NCBI GenBank assembly: GCA_938083195.1
Contig: CALKCK010000028.1
Span: 1-43,693, forward strand
Direction of reading: 5' to 3'
DNA from: an uncultured Pirellulaceae bacterium
GTDB taxonomy: Bacteria > Planctomycetota > Planctomycetia > Pirellulales > Pirellulaceae
Length of the DNA stretch: 43,693 nt
Below, piece by piece: positions 16,997 through 25,657 of the stretch. The position numbers and the translations under genes are program-made. The notes beneath the pieces are model-generated. The model was not told the DNA's origin. It made no database searches and saw nothing but the letters and a program-made list of their open reading frames with translations. Within the stretch, counting starts at the first letter, position 1. Every line of letters starts with the position of its first letter.

Positions 16997-17842
16997 ATGT
17001 CACGCATAAAAACAACTGTGATCGCATTTTCCATTGCGGCAACACTACTGGCCGTTCTGCCAAGTGAAGCTAACGCTGACGGTCCGCTGCGACGCTGGCT
17101 AAGAGGTTTTCGGACGCCCAAAAATACGGCCTGTGCTCCTGCGAATCCGTACAATCTTCAGCCTGGACAGTGCATGAAGACGTGTCAACAGACCTGCACC
17201 CGAACGGTCGTTAACTACGTTCCTTGCACAGCCTATCGAACGGTTTCCAAGCAAGTGCCAGTCACTTCCTACCGTCCTGAAACGACCACTGATCCATCAA
17301 CGGGATGTACCACGACATGCATGAAACCATGTACTTCGTACACCACTCAGGTTCAGCGGGTTCCATACACCACGTATCGTCCAGTTTATCGGCAGGAGAC
17401 TTATAAGGTTCCTGTAACAACAATTACCAACAATTGTGCGACCGGTGGATGCAATACTTGTGGCACTGCCATGGGAGCAGGTGGATGTGATACTTGTGCG
17501 GTTGGCCAAGGCATGGCAACACCTCAGCCTTACCAGACCCAAGCCCCTTATTACGAACCGGGAACGACAGCTGCACCGACACCAGCGGACATGAGCCCAG
17601 GACTTGATGGTAAAAGTAGCCAAGTGCCAATGCCGCAAATTAAATCGGACTTCGGCCCTGAGTATCAAACCTATTATCGCCCCGGAACGATCACTGTTTC
17701 GAAGGCAGGTAACGCTTCGCCGACGCAGCAGCGTTGGGGATATTCCCCAGTTCGACTTGCCAGTTATCAACCACGGGCACAAAGCCAAACGCGTCCTTAC
17801 CCACAGCCGATCCAACGAACGGGTTGGATTGAAGTAAAGTAA
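16997..17842 (+). CDS. Exported Cys-rich protein with YTTYRPV-type repeats
   Basis: 281 residues from ATG 16997, chosen because GGAG (16983-16986) lies ten bases upstream and a clean signal peptide follows; the frame is open further upstream but with a non-signal sequence. Signal peptide 1-27, cleavage ANA-DG. The mature part has spaced Cys pairs (CMKTCQQTC, CTTTCMKPC, CNTCG, CDTCA) and repeated Tyr-Thr-x-Tyr-Arg blocks (VPCTAYRTV, VPVTSYRP, VPYTTYRPVYRQETYKVPVT). This pattern is characteristic of abundant planctomycete exported proteins, to my knowledge without an assigned function. The C-terminal third is Pro/Tyr/Gln-rich. A structural, disulfide-crosslinked envelope role is plausible but inferred. 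The gene ends at a strong terminator shared with the convergent transporter gene. Confidence 0.88.
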   Translation: MSRIKTTVIAFSIAATLLAVLPSEANADGPLRRWLRGFRTPKNTACAPANPYNLQPGQCMKTCQQTCTRTVVNYVPCTAYRTVSKQVPVTSYRPETTTDPSTGCTTTCMKPCTSYTTQVQRVPYTTYRPVYRQETYKVPVTTITNNCATGGCNTCGTAMGAGGCDTCAVGQGMATPQPYQTQAPYYEPGTTAAPTPADMSPGLDGKSSQVPMPQIKSDFGPEYQTYYRPGTITVSKAGNASPTQQRWGYSPVRLASYQPRAQSQTRPYPQPIQRTGWIEVK

Positions 17843-17906
17843 TCTTAGTATCGTTAATACAGCGGTTTAGCTACCGGCTATTTTGTGACGATTCGAAGAA
17901 CATTTG

Positions 17907-17942
17907 AAAAGGCGAGCACTCTTGAGTGCTCGCCTTTTTTAT
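17907..17942. terminator. Bidirectional intrinsic terminator
   Basis: Perfect stem AAAAGGCGAGCACT (17907-17920) with AGTGCTCGCCTTTT (17925-17938), loop CTTG, T run on the plus side and A run on the left (T run for minus transcripts). It sits between the convergent Cys-rich protein and MFS genes. Confidence 0.95.
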
Positions 17943-18006
17943 TTAACTTGTTGCACTTCTCCATTTAGTTGACAAACGAGTTTTGCTGAGTTTCAGCTAA
18001 AGGCTT

Positions 18007-19572
18007 TCACTTAATGAACTCAGCTTCAATTTGTTCGAGAGACTTGCCTTTGGTTTCCGGAAGTGATTTCAAAAGTATGAAGAATCCGACGGAGGCGATC
18101 ACCCCGAAAATTAAGAAGCTGCCTGCGTTGCCTAAATTGGTTAACTCCCAGGGGAAAATGTAGGTTACCAACCACGAGGTAAACGAATTGACGAATCCAA
18201 TGCAGCCAATTGCAAGTCCCCGAATTCGGTTTGGGTAGAGTTCCGATAACATTACCCACATGACGGGGCCGAGCGAGAAGGCAAAGCAAGCAATGAAGCC
18301 GAGGACGCCTAAGAGGACAAGCACTGCATTAATTTCAATGGCCGCCTCAAGGATGTCGTCGTCGCTCTTTCGGAAATTATCGTCGCCGAGAGCCTCTTTC
18401 ATCTGTGATCGGAATTCAACATCTGAATTAAAGATTTTGCCAGCTACGGGGAGCAAAACGCCCGACTCAATACTCTCATTCTTCTTCTCTAAAACGGCGA
18501 TGTCTTCGTTGGTCAATTGATAAGTGGCACCGTAAAAACCGTAAGAACAGGTAAGCATGCTGATTGCGATCCCGGCCATACCGGCGAGTAACAAAGGTCT
18601 TCGCCCAAATCGGTCGATCGTCGCCATCGCAACTAACGTAAAGACCACAGAGGTAAAGCTAAGTAGTACACCTGAGAAAAAGGCGGCGCTCACGCCAATT
18701 CCGGTCTGTTTGAAAATTGTGGTGGCGTAAAAGTAAACCGCATTAATTCCGGTCGCCTGTTGGAGAATACCGATCAGCAGCCCAATGCCCAGGATGTATC
18801 GAAGGGAAGGGTGAAGCAATTGCTTAAATGATCTGCCCAGCGAATTTTTTTCGAGGCTTCGCTCTTTGCTAAGGCTTGCTTGTATTGCTTGAATTTCTTC
18901 TTCAGCAATTTTCTCGCCGTGCAGTTTCACCAACACGGCTTTACCTTCCTCGAACCGTCCTTTCGAGAAAAGCCAGCGAGGGCTCTTGGGAACAGCGAAA
19001 AGAAAAAAGAAATAGAAGAGTGCAGGTAAAAGTTCGACTCCGAGCATCCACCGCCAAACATTATCCTCGCTAAGAAAAGTTGCTCCTCCTTCGAACCATT
19101 GGTTAAAAAGCAAATTGCTTAAGAAGGCGGCAAAAAAACCGAGCACAATGTTGAGCTGTTGAATCGAAACCAGTCTTCCGCGATGAGCCGCGCTCGATAT
19201 TTCAGCAATGTAGGTCGGGGCGAGAATCAGGGCCGCGCCAAAAGCAAATCCACCAACCATTCTGGCGAAGCACAACGAGGCGTAGGACCAAGCAATCGCT
19301 GACAAGAGAGCGGAGACTGCATAGAGAAACGCGACGACGATCAGAATTGGTTTTCGACCAACGGCATCACTTAGTTTGCCAGAGATTAGCATTGCAAACA
19401 TCGCAACAAAGGTTGGGCAGCTGACCGCCCAGCCATTTTGAGCTTCGTCAAGGTCGAAAAACGAACCTGCATATTCCATGACGCCAGAAATGATTCCGGC
19501 ATCGAAGCCAAATAGAAATCCACCAAGCGAAAGAATGGCGGCGAGGCCAATGATGTTCTTTGAACTATTCAT
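18007..19572 (-). CDS. MFS sugar transporter (sugar porter family)
   Basis: Secondary transporter, probably sugar/proton symport, inner membrane. 521 residues with 12 predicted membrane segments. Sugar-porter signatures: GGFLFGFDAGIISGVM in TM1, the loop motif DAVGRKP, APTYIAEISSAAHRGRLVSI, the mid-loop PKSPRWLFSKGR, GIGLLIGILQQATGINAVYFY, DRFGRRPLLLAGM and the C-terminal PETKGKSLEQIE. Its substrate cannot be assigned. The unusual feature is a stretch of about 65 polar residues (roughly 348-415, rich in D/E/K) between TM9 and TM10, where most relatives have a short outer loop. It stands alone, convergent with the Cys-rich gene. Confidence 0.94.
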   Translation of the reverse strand: MNSSKNIIGLAAILSLGGFLFGFDAGIISGVMEYAGSFFDLDEAQNGWAVSCPTFVAMFAMLISGKLSDAVGRKPILIVVAFLYAVSALLSAIAWSYASLCFARMVGGFAFGAALILAPTYIAEISSAAHRGRLVSIQQLNIVLGFFAAFLSNLLFNQWFEGGATFLSEDNVWRWMLGVELLPALFYFFFLFAVPKSPRWLFSKGRFEEGKAVLVKLHGEKIAEEEIQAIQASLSKERSLEKNSLGRSFKQLLHPSLRYILGIGLLIGILQQATGINAVYFYATTIFKQTGIGVSAAFFSGVLLSFTSVVFTLVAMATIDRFGRRPLLLAGMAGIAISMLTCSYGFYGATYQLTNEDIAVLEKKNESIESGVLLPVAGKIFNSDVEFRSQMKEALGDDNFRKSDDDILEAAIEINAVLVLLGVLGFIACFAFSLGPVMWVMLSELYPNRIRGLAIGCIGFVNSFTSWLVTYIFPWELTNLGNAGSFLIFGVIASVGFFILLKSLPETKGKSLEQIEAEFIK

Positions 19573-19764
19573 GTTTTGTCTCTGAGCGTTCTGATTCTGA
19601 GTCTGTACTGGTAAGGAGTTGCGCTTACGCGAATCTTAACCTTGGAACCGGTTTCATGAGTTTGATGGATGGGGACGGTATCGTACAGCGGGCGAGCCTA
19701 AAAATGCTTTGATTGCACTAAGAAAGCGGTTGGCAGAGCGATCGGACCGGCCAGATTGAAACGT

Positions 19765-19792
19765 GTTTCTGAGCAGTTGTTTCTGAGCAGTT
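19765..19792. repeat. Perfect 14-bp tandem duplication
   Basis: GTTTCTGAGCAGTT occurs at 19765-19778 and again, identically, at 19779-19792, in the upstream region of the MFS transporter. Confidence 0.9.
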
Positions 19793-20233
19793 GAAAGGGT
19801 AGTTCGAAGCGGTTGAGAAGTTTGTAGGGGTGAGAATCTGTAATTCCTCTAATTTCACTGAATGAAAAACGAGTGGAAATTGCTGGTTAGGCCCGTGGAA
19901 ATCGGTCTTTTTTAACGATTTGTTAAGCTGCGGGATATTTTTATGACCGTAACTTATTTTACGCCTGAGGGTGGAACGTGAGGTTGTTTTCCGTTGCGAA
20001 TCTCTAGTGTTGTAGATTGTTGCATTAAGTCAGGTTATTCGATTGGCTTTGTAAACTTGATGCTTTACGAAACGCGTTCCATTTACGAGAATTATTTGGA
20101 CTAGGCCAGCAAGGGCGGAACGACGCATTGATTCACTCAATCGCGCCGAATTTGATTAGTAGAAATAGACTGCTTAGGCCGATGGGTTCCGATCCCCCTG
20201 ATCGAGACCTTTGAGTTTAACGAGAATCTCAAC

Positions 20234-20250
20234 CCATTTGAATCAAATGG
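20234..20250. promoter_or_regulatory. Palindrome upstream of aceE (candidate operator)
   Basis: CCATTTGA-A-TCAAATGG, 8-bp perfect arms around one base, ending 90 bp before the aceE ATG. Its size and symmetry fit a dimeric repressor site; the regulator is unknown. A hairpin in the leader RNA is the alternative. Confidence 0.45.
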
Positions 20251-20340
20251 TCTGCAACGATTGCGGACGTCGGGTTGTAAAACTTTGAGGAAGCACTGCG
20301 TGAAAGTTGTGCGCCTCCCAACGTGATAAGGCGAAATTTT

Positions 20341-23082
20341 ATGTCGGACGTGATCAAGTCAACGACGAAGTCAATCGAGGATGCGAACGAATCTTATATT
20401 ACTCAGACAGTCGATGTTGATCCTGCTGAGACGCAAGAGTGGTTGGAATCACTTGAGTACATCATGAGTACCAAGGGAGAAGATCGGGCAAAGTATCTTC
20501 TTTCGGTTTTGGAAGCACGCGCCCGTGTCGAGGGAGTTGACTTACCGATCAAGTCGAACACCGCATACATCAACACCATTGCCAAACACGAGCAACCTGC
20601 TTACCCAGGAAACCGTGAGATTGAGCGACGGATCAAGAGTTTCGTTCGTTGGAATGCGATGGCGATGGTGGTTCGAGCAAACAAAGCAACTGCCGCTCCC
20701 GGCTTGGGTGGCGTTGGTGGTCACATTTCGACCTTTGCATCTTCCGCAACGCTTTATGAGGTTGCTCAAAATCATATTTTCCGAGGCCGGGGCGAGAGCG
20801 GTTTTGATGGCGACATGGTTTACTTCCAAGGTCATGGTTCCCCTGGAATGTACTCACGAGCTTACATGGAAGGGCGTTTAAACGAACAGCATCTTTTGAA
20901 CTTTCGTCGTGAACTACAAGACCATCCCGGTCTTTCGTCCTATCCCCATCCTTGGCTAATGCCTGAATTTTGGGAGTACCCGACGGTCTCGATGGGGCTC
21001 GGACCAATCATGTCCATCTACCAGGCTCGATTTAACGAATATTTGCACGACCGAGGAATCAAGGACACTTCAAATCAGCGTGTGTGGGCCTATCTCGGCG
21101 ATGGCGAGTGCGATGAGCCGGAATCTCTGGGAGCGATCACGTTAGCCGGTCGTGAAAAGCTGGATAATCTCAAATTTGTCATCAACTGCAATTTGCAGCG
21201 TTTGGACGGTCCGGTTCGTGGAAACGGCAAGATTATTCAGGAACTTGAAGCGTTATTCCGTGGTGCCGGTTGGAATGTCATTAAAGTGGTTTGGGGTGAT
21301 GATTGGGATCCCCTACTCGAGGCTGACGAACTTGGGTTATTGGTAAAACGCATGGGCGAAGTCGTCGATGGTCAGTATCAGAAATATGTCGGCATGCCGG
21401 GTGAATACACCCGTGAGCATTTCTTTGGGAAGCATCCTGAGTTAATTGAAATGGTCAAGAATTATTCAGACGAGAAACTGCTTCGCATGCGTCGCGGCGG
21501 TCATGATCCTGAGAAAGTTTATGCTGCTTATAAGGCAGCCGAAGATCACAAGGGTCAGCCGACGGTTATTCTTGCCAAGACCATTAAAGGTTACGGTCTC
21601 GGTGAAGCGGGTGAGGGTCGAAATATCGCTCACAACCAAAAGAAAATGAACGAAGCTGAGTTGTTGGAATTCCGCACGCGGTTTGGAATTCCGATCTCGG
21701 ACGAGGATGTCGGCAAGGCGCCTTTCTACAAGCCGTCGGAAGACAGCATCGAGATGAAGTATATGCGTGAGCAGCGAATTAGGCTTGGCGGTCCGGTTCC
21801 CTCTCGCCCGACAACTGTTCCCACAATGGAAGTTCCTCGTTTCGAAGATTATCGAAAGCGAATTGACGACGACAGTGAAAAGAAAGAGATGTCGACGACG
21901 ATGGGTGCGGTTCGCCTGCTCTCGAGTTTGGTGCGGGACAAAAAAATTGGTAAGAATATCGTGCCTATTGTTCCCGATGAATCGAGAACTTTCGGAATGG
22001 AAGGGATGTTCCGCCAGGTGGGGATTTATGCCCATGCCGGACAGTTGTACGAACCGGTCGATCGCACCGAAACTGCCTATTATAAAGAGGCCAAAGACGG
22101 TCAATTGCTGGAAGAAGGGATTTCAGAGGCTGGTTCGATGGCGTCCTTCAATGCGGCGGGAACAGCGTACAGTGCTCACGGCATTAACATGATTCCGTTC
22201 TATATTTACTACTCGATGTTTGGTTTCCAGCGGATTGGCGATCTCATCTGGGCCGCTGCTGATATGCGAGCCAAAGGATTCCTGCTTGGCGGAACCGCTG
22301 GTCGTACGTCGCTTAACGGCGAGGGTTTGCAGCATCAAGATGGGCATAGTCTTCTCAACGCAATTGCGTTTCCAACGGTCCGTGCGTACGATCCAGCATT
22401 CCATTACGAAACGGCTGTGATTATTTTCGACGGTCTTAAAAAACTATACGAAGATGGCGAAACGGCGATCTATTACCTGATGGTTGGTAACGACAATTAC
22501 ATCATGCCAAAAATGCCAGATGGTTGCGAAGAAGGGATCATCAAAGGGATTTATAAGTTCCGTACCAAAGAGAGCGAGCAAGGTAAGCACCGCGTTCAAC
22601 TCTTTGGAAGTGGAGCGATCATGAATTGCGTTCTGAAGGCACAGGAAATACTTGCTGATCAGTATGGCGTTTCGAGTGACGTCTGGAGTGTTACGAGTTA
22701 CAACGAACTTCGACGTGACGCACAAGAGTGCAAGCGATGGAATATGTTCCACCCAACGATGGAGCCTCGGAAGAGTTACCTCGAAACGGTTTTGGCTGGA
22801 TCAGAAGGCCCATTCATTGCCTCGAGTGATTACGTTCAGGCTCACAGTGAGCAGGTTGCACAATTCTTGCCCGACGAATTTCTCGCACTTGGAACTGACG
22901 GCATGGGGCGGAGTGAGACACGGCCTGCTTTGCGGAGGCACTTTGAAGTGGACGCTGAATGCGTGACAGTCGCAGCACTTTACCAATTGTGCAAACAAGG
23001 GAAAGTCGATGCGGCAACGGTAGAGAAGGCGATTAAAGATCTGGGCGTAAATCCCGAAAAGATCAGTCCGCTGTATGCTTAG
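20341..23082 (+). CDS. aceE: Pyruvate dehydrogenase E1 component, homodimeric (AceE)
   Basis: Decarboxylates pyruvate with thiamine diphosphate and passes the acetyl group to the lipoyl arm of E2; cytoplasmic PDH complex. I start at ATG 20341 (MSDVIKST), preceded by AAGG at a workable distance; an in-frame GTG at 20323 would add six residues. That gives 913 residues, close to the roughly 890 of alpha2-type E1. The ThDP motif begins GDGECDEPES (residues 253-262) and closes with LKFVINCNLQRLDGPVRGNG. Other family blocks: AAPGLGGVGGHISTFAS, YFQGHGSPGMYSRA, GRTSLNGEGLQHQDGHS, and near the C-terminus LGTDGMGRSETRPALRRHF. It is followed 66 bp later by aceF. E3 (lpd) is not in the window. Confidence 0.97.
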   Translation: MSDVIKSTTKSIEDANESYITQTVDVDPAETQEWLESLEYIMSTKGEDRAKYLLSVLEARARVEGVDLPIKSNTAYINTIAKHEQPAYPGNREIERRIKSFVRWNAMAMVVRANKATAAPGLGGVGGHISTFASSATLYEVAQNHIFRGRGESGFDGDMVYFQGHGSPGMYSRAYMEGRLNEQHLLNFRRELQDHPGLSSYPHPWLMPEFWEYPTVSMGLGPIMSIYQARFNEYLHDRGIKDTSNQRVWAYLGDGECDEPESLGAITLAGREKLDNLKFVINCNLQRLDGPVRGNGKIIQELEALFRGAGWNVIKVVWGDDWDPLLEADELGLLVKRMGEVVDGQYQKYVGMPGEYTREHFFGKHPELIEMVKNYSDEKLLRMRRGGHDPEKVYAAYKAAEDHKGQPTVILAKTIKGYGLGEAGEGRNIAHNQKKMNEAELLEFRTRFGIPISDEDVGKAPFYKPSEDSIEMKYMREQRIRLGGPVPSRPTTVPTMEVPRFEDYRKRIDDDSEKKEMSTTMGAVRLLSSLVRDKKIGKNIVPIVPDESRTFGMEGMFRQVGIYAHAGQLYEPVDRTETAYYKEAKDGQLLEEGISEAGSMASFNAAGTAYSAHGINMIPFYIYYSMFGFQRIGDLIWAAADMRAKGFLLGGTAGRTSLNGEGLQHQDGHSLLNAIAFPTVRAYDPAFHYETAVIIFDGLKKLYEDGETAIYYLMVGNDNYIMPKMPDGCEEGIIKGIYKFRTKESEQGKHRVQLFGSGAIMNCVLKAQEILADQYGVSSDVWSVTSYNELRRDAQECKRWNMFHPTMEPRKSYLETVLAGSEGPFIASSDYVQAHSEQVAQFLPDEFLALGTDGMGRSETRPALRRHFEVDAECVTVAALYQLCKQGKVDAATVEKAIKDLGVNPEKISPLYA

Positions 23083-23148
23083 AGATTTGCAGCATCCTTC
23101 CAATATTCATTATTAAAACACAAGTTGAAAATAGGCTTTTTATTTCCT

Positions 23149-24465
23149 ATGGCTGTTGAATTTAAATTACCCAAAATCGCCGAGGGTGTTGAGTCTGGCG
23201 ATGTGCTTGAGATACTTGTTTCCGTTGGAGACACAATAGAGCTTGAGCAGGAAGTTATGGAATTAGAGACTGACAAGGCGACGATCTTTGTCCCCTCGGA
23301 TGTCGAAGGGGTGATTACCGGAATTAACTGTGACATCGGCGATACCATCGCTGTCGGTCAGGTGATTCTATCGGTAGAGCCTGCGACTGCCGCCGCTGCT
23401 CCGGCGCCTGTGGAAAGTGCGCCTGCCGCCCCAGTCGCTGAAAAGCCAGCGGAGTCGGTGCAAGAGCCTGTCGCACCTGTCGCTCCGGTTCAGCCCGTAG
23501 CCCCGGTGGCTCCGGTCGCACCTGTCGTTTCAAAACCAGAGTCTGTCCCAGTACAAAAAGCTTCTGGGGAAAAGGTGATTGTCGCTGCGGGGCCAGCAAT
23601 TCGGCGGTTCGCCCGAGAAGTTGGCGTTGATTTGCAATTCATTCAAGGGTCGGGTGAACATGGTCGCATTGTTCGCGAAGACGTTCTGAAAGTGGTTCGA
23701 GAGGGAAGTCGTCAGGGTGGAACCTCCGCTTCTGCTGATTCGGGAAGTCAGTCTGATGGCTATGGTCCAGTCCACATCGAAAAAATGCCAAAGATTCGAC
23801 AGACCATTGCCAAGAAAATGCACGAGTCTTGGACTACTTGCCCGCGGGTTACAAACTTTGACGATGCGGACGTAACGGCCTTGGAAGAGATTCGCCAAAA
23901 CAGCAAAAAAGAATATGCGGCTGGTGGTATTAAGCTCACCTCGATGCCGTTTCTTGTGAAAGCCGTTGCGATGGCGCTCAAGTCTCATCCTGTTATTAAT
24001 GCTTCGGTCGATCTCGAACAGGGACAGATCATCTACAAAGACTACGTTAATGTTGGGATTGCGATTGATACCGAACGCGGGCTTGTCGTTCCCTCGCTTC
24101 GCGAAGCTGATAAGCTTGGAATTCCCGATGTGGCTCGACAGCTAGGGCAGATGGCTGAGAACGTCCGTTCCGGCAATTTCTCAATTGATGACTTGCGAGG
24201 AGGCACCTTCACGATCAGTAACTTGGGTGCGATTGGCGGGACGTATTCAACGCCGATCATTAATACTCCCGAAACCGCAATTTTATTGGTAGGTCGATCG
24301 AGAAAACTACCAGTTGTTGTTGGAGACGAAGTGAAGATTCGTTTGATGATGCCGCTGAGCTTGTCTTATGACCATCGCCTGATCGATGGAGGAGCGGCAG
24401 CAAGGTTCCTCAACGAAGTCATCGGATACCTAGAGGCACCAAGTCGGTTATTGTTAGCACTCTAA
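23149..24465 (+). CDS. aceF: Pyruvate dehydrogenase E2, dihydrolipoamide acetyltransferase
   Basis: Carries the acetyl group on its lipoyl arm and transfers it to CoA. 438 residues from ATG 23149 (MAVEFKLPKI); the frame extends eight codons upstream to a TTG, less likely. One lipoyl domain, residues 1-77, with the lipoylated K43 in ELETDKAT. A long Ala/Pro/Val hinge (about 80-140) contains repeated APV units. The E3/E1-binding domain is at about 145-182 (GPAIRRFAREVGVDL, GRIVREDV). The catalytic domain follows, with the active site SLSYDHRLIDGG (H409, D413). Only one lipoyl domain is present, against three in E. coli. Operon partner of aceE; ends at a perfect terminator. Confidence 0.97.
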   Translation: MAVEFKLPKIAEGVESGDVLEILVSVGDTIELEQEVMELETDKATIFVPSDVEGVITGINCDIGDTIAVGQVILSVEPATAAAAPAPVESAPAAPVAEKPAESVQEPVAPVAPVQPVAPVAPVAPVVSKPESVPVQKASGEKVIVAAGPAIRRFAREVGVDLQFIQGSGEHGRIVREDVLKVVREGSRQGGTSASADSGSQSDGYGPVHIEKMPKIRQTIAKKMHESWTTCPRVTNFDDADVTALEEIRQNSKKEYAAGGIKLTSMPFLVKAVAMALKSHPVINASVDLEQGQIIYKDYVNVGIAIDTERGLVVPSLREADKLGIPDVARQLGQMAENVRSGNFSIDDLRGGTFTISNLGAIGGTYSTPIINTPETAILLVGRSRKLPVVVGDEVKIRLMMPLSLSYDHRLIDGGAAARFLNEVIGYLEAPSRLLLAL

Positions 24466-24503
24466 AACAGAATTGCTAATTTCGAGTTTTAAGTTCGGTT
24501 CTT

Positions 24504-24535
24504 AAGTTCGATTGTAAAAAAGTTCGATTGTAAAA
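24504..24535 (+). repeat. Perfect 16-bp tandem duplication after aceF
   Basis: AAGTTCGATTGTAAAA at 24504-24519 and identically at 24520-24535, preceded by a decayed copy (AAGTTCGGTTCTT, from 24491). It lies between the aceF stop and its terminator. Confidence 0.9.
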
Positions 24536-24542
24536 CGCAAAT

Positions 24543-24584
24543 AAAAAAGGGACGCGAGAATCATTCTCGCGTCCCTTTTGATTT
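24543..24584. terminator. Bidirectional terminator, aceF / outer-membrane protein
   Basis: Perfect 16-bp stem AAAAGGGACGCGAGAA (24545-24560) with its complement (24564-24579), 3-nt loop, T-rich on the plus side and A-rich on the other. It serves convergent aceF and the minus-strand barrel gene. Confidence 0.94.
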
Positions 24585-24610
24585 TAAAGCAATGTTGGGG
24601 TAGCTAGACG

Positions 24611-25657
24611 TTACCGTCGCCACTCAACTCCGTAAAGGAATCCAGCGGAAAGATGGCTGTCGTCAAAGAACCCAGTTGGAGCTCCACCGGCACCGAAGAT
24701 TGAGTTCGGGTTGAGGTTAGTCGTCTCGGTGTTTGCTCGAGCGATACCAGCCCAGCTGTAGATCGCTTGAACACCAAGTCGAATGGAGATGTCTCGACTA
24801 ATGTTATAGGCGATTTCATACTGACCGTCCAAAATCGGTACGAATGACTGATCCGACTGATAGGTTTCTGAAATTCCCTGCGGTCCTGTCGACGAATTCG
24901 TGATGTCAGTCGCAAAGTAACGTTGCTGGTTGTAAACCGTTGCAATCGAACCATCAATGGTTGTTCGCCAGCGGCCTCGCCGAGCGTTGTACTTTCCACC
25001 TGCTTGGAAACCGAAACCATCGTTGGTTACGTTTTGCTTAAAGCGGTTGACTGTTCCGTCGGTGCCAACGGTCTGATTGGTGTCTTCAATTGTGTTGTCA
25101 CCAATGTGCATGTACCGAACACCCATGTAAGGCTCAAAGTATCCGCCTTCAGAGAGTGCCTGGCGGAACATTCGATTGATTTCGAATGTTGACACATTCA
25201 TGTCTACAATCATCGGGTTCGCGACGCTGGCGTCTTGCCCGGCGGTGTAGTAGATGCCGTCGGAAACCTGATAGGTGAAGCCCCACCCGTCATCGTTGTC
25301 CGAGAACCATCCAAAATCATAACGTGATCCTTGGATGTAAGTTGAACCGGTTTGAATCGTGTCCGATTCCTCTCCGATTCGTGTCGCTTTCGAGACACTG
25401 GTGTAAAGCTTGTCGAGTGAGAAGTAGAAACCATCGTTGGGCTTCTTTTCTTTCCCATCGGTGAATTCCAGCGGTGCGAAAACCTGAGCGTCATAATCAA
25501 AGACGCCCGGGGTTGCATACGGCCGGGTATTCTCCGCAGATTCCAGCTTTTTATAGCGGAACCTAGGACTCGGTTTGTTTATTTGCCCTTCAGTCACCCC
25601 AGGGGCGACAAATGAAACCAGAAGGGCACCAATTATAAGTGTATTTTTCAACGCCAT
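24611..25657 (-). CDS. Outer-membrane beta-barrel protein, BBP7-like
   Basis: 348 residues. Signal peptide 1-24 (ALKNTLIIGALLVSFVAPGV, cleavage near TEG-QI). The mature protein alternates short amphipathic strands rich in Tyr, Phe and Trp with polar turns (DGFYFSLDKLYTSV, YDFGWFSDNDDGWGFTYQV, FEPYMGVRYMHIG, GFGFQAGGKYNARRGRWRTT, ISIRLGVQAIYSWAGIARA, SAGFLYGVEWRR), the pattern of an outer-membrane barrel. Composition and closing strand resemble the BBP7 family expanded in planctomycetes; I infer this by style. Function (pore or surface protein) is unknown. Divergent from the metalloprotease gene, sharing a 359-bp upstream region. Confidence 0.8.
   Translation of the reverse strand: MALKNTLIIGALLVSFVAPGVTEGQINKPSPRFRYKKLESAENTRPYATPGVFDYDAQVFAPLEFTDGKEKKPNDGFYFSLDKLYTSVSKATRIGEESDTIQTGSTYIQGSRYDFGWFSDNDDGWGFTYQVSDGIYYTAGQDASVANPMIVDMNVSTFEINRMFRQALSEGGYFEPYMGVRYMHIGDNTIEDTNQTVGTDGTVNRFKQNVTNDGFGFQAGGKYNARRGRWRTTIDGSIATVYNQQRYFATDITNSSTGPQGISETYQSDQSFVPILDGQYEIAYNISRDISIRLGVQAIYSWAGIARANTETTNLNPNSIFGAGGAPTGFFDDSHLSAGFLYGVEWRR

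Larger units (their letters stand above)
19573..20340. other. Long upstream region of aceE (and of the MFS gene)
   Basis: 768 bp between divergent genes. Contains a perfect 14-bp tandem duplication (19765-19792) and a perfect 17-bp palindrome (20234-20250) 90 bp before aceE. No open frame of convincing length, no tRNA. Probably a large regulatory region or a long aceE leader. Confidence 0.55.

Noticed and set aside
20180..20215. Sequence GGTTCCGATCCCC resembling a tRNA T-arm upstream of aceE
   Set aside because: No acceptor, anticodon or D-arm pairing could be built around it.
21466..22104. 212-codon minus-strand ORF antisense to aceE
   Set aside because: Fully opposite aceE, no motif, and composition is that of a shadow frame.
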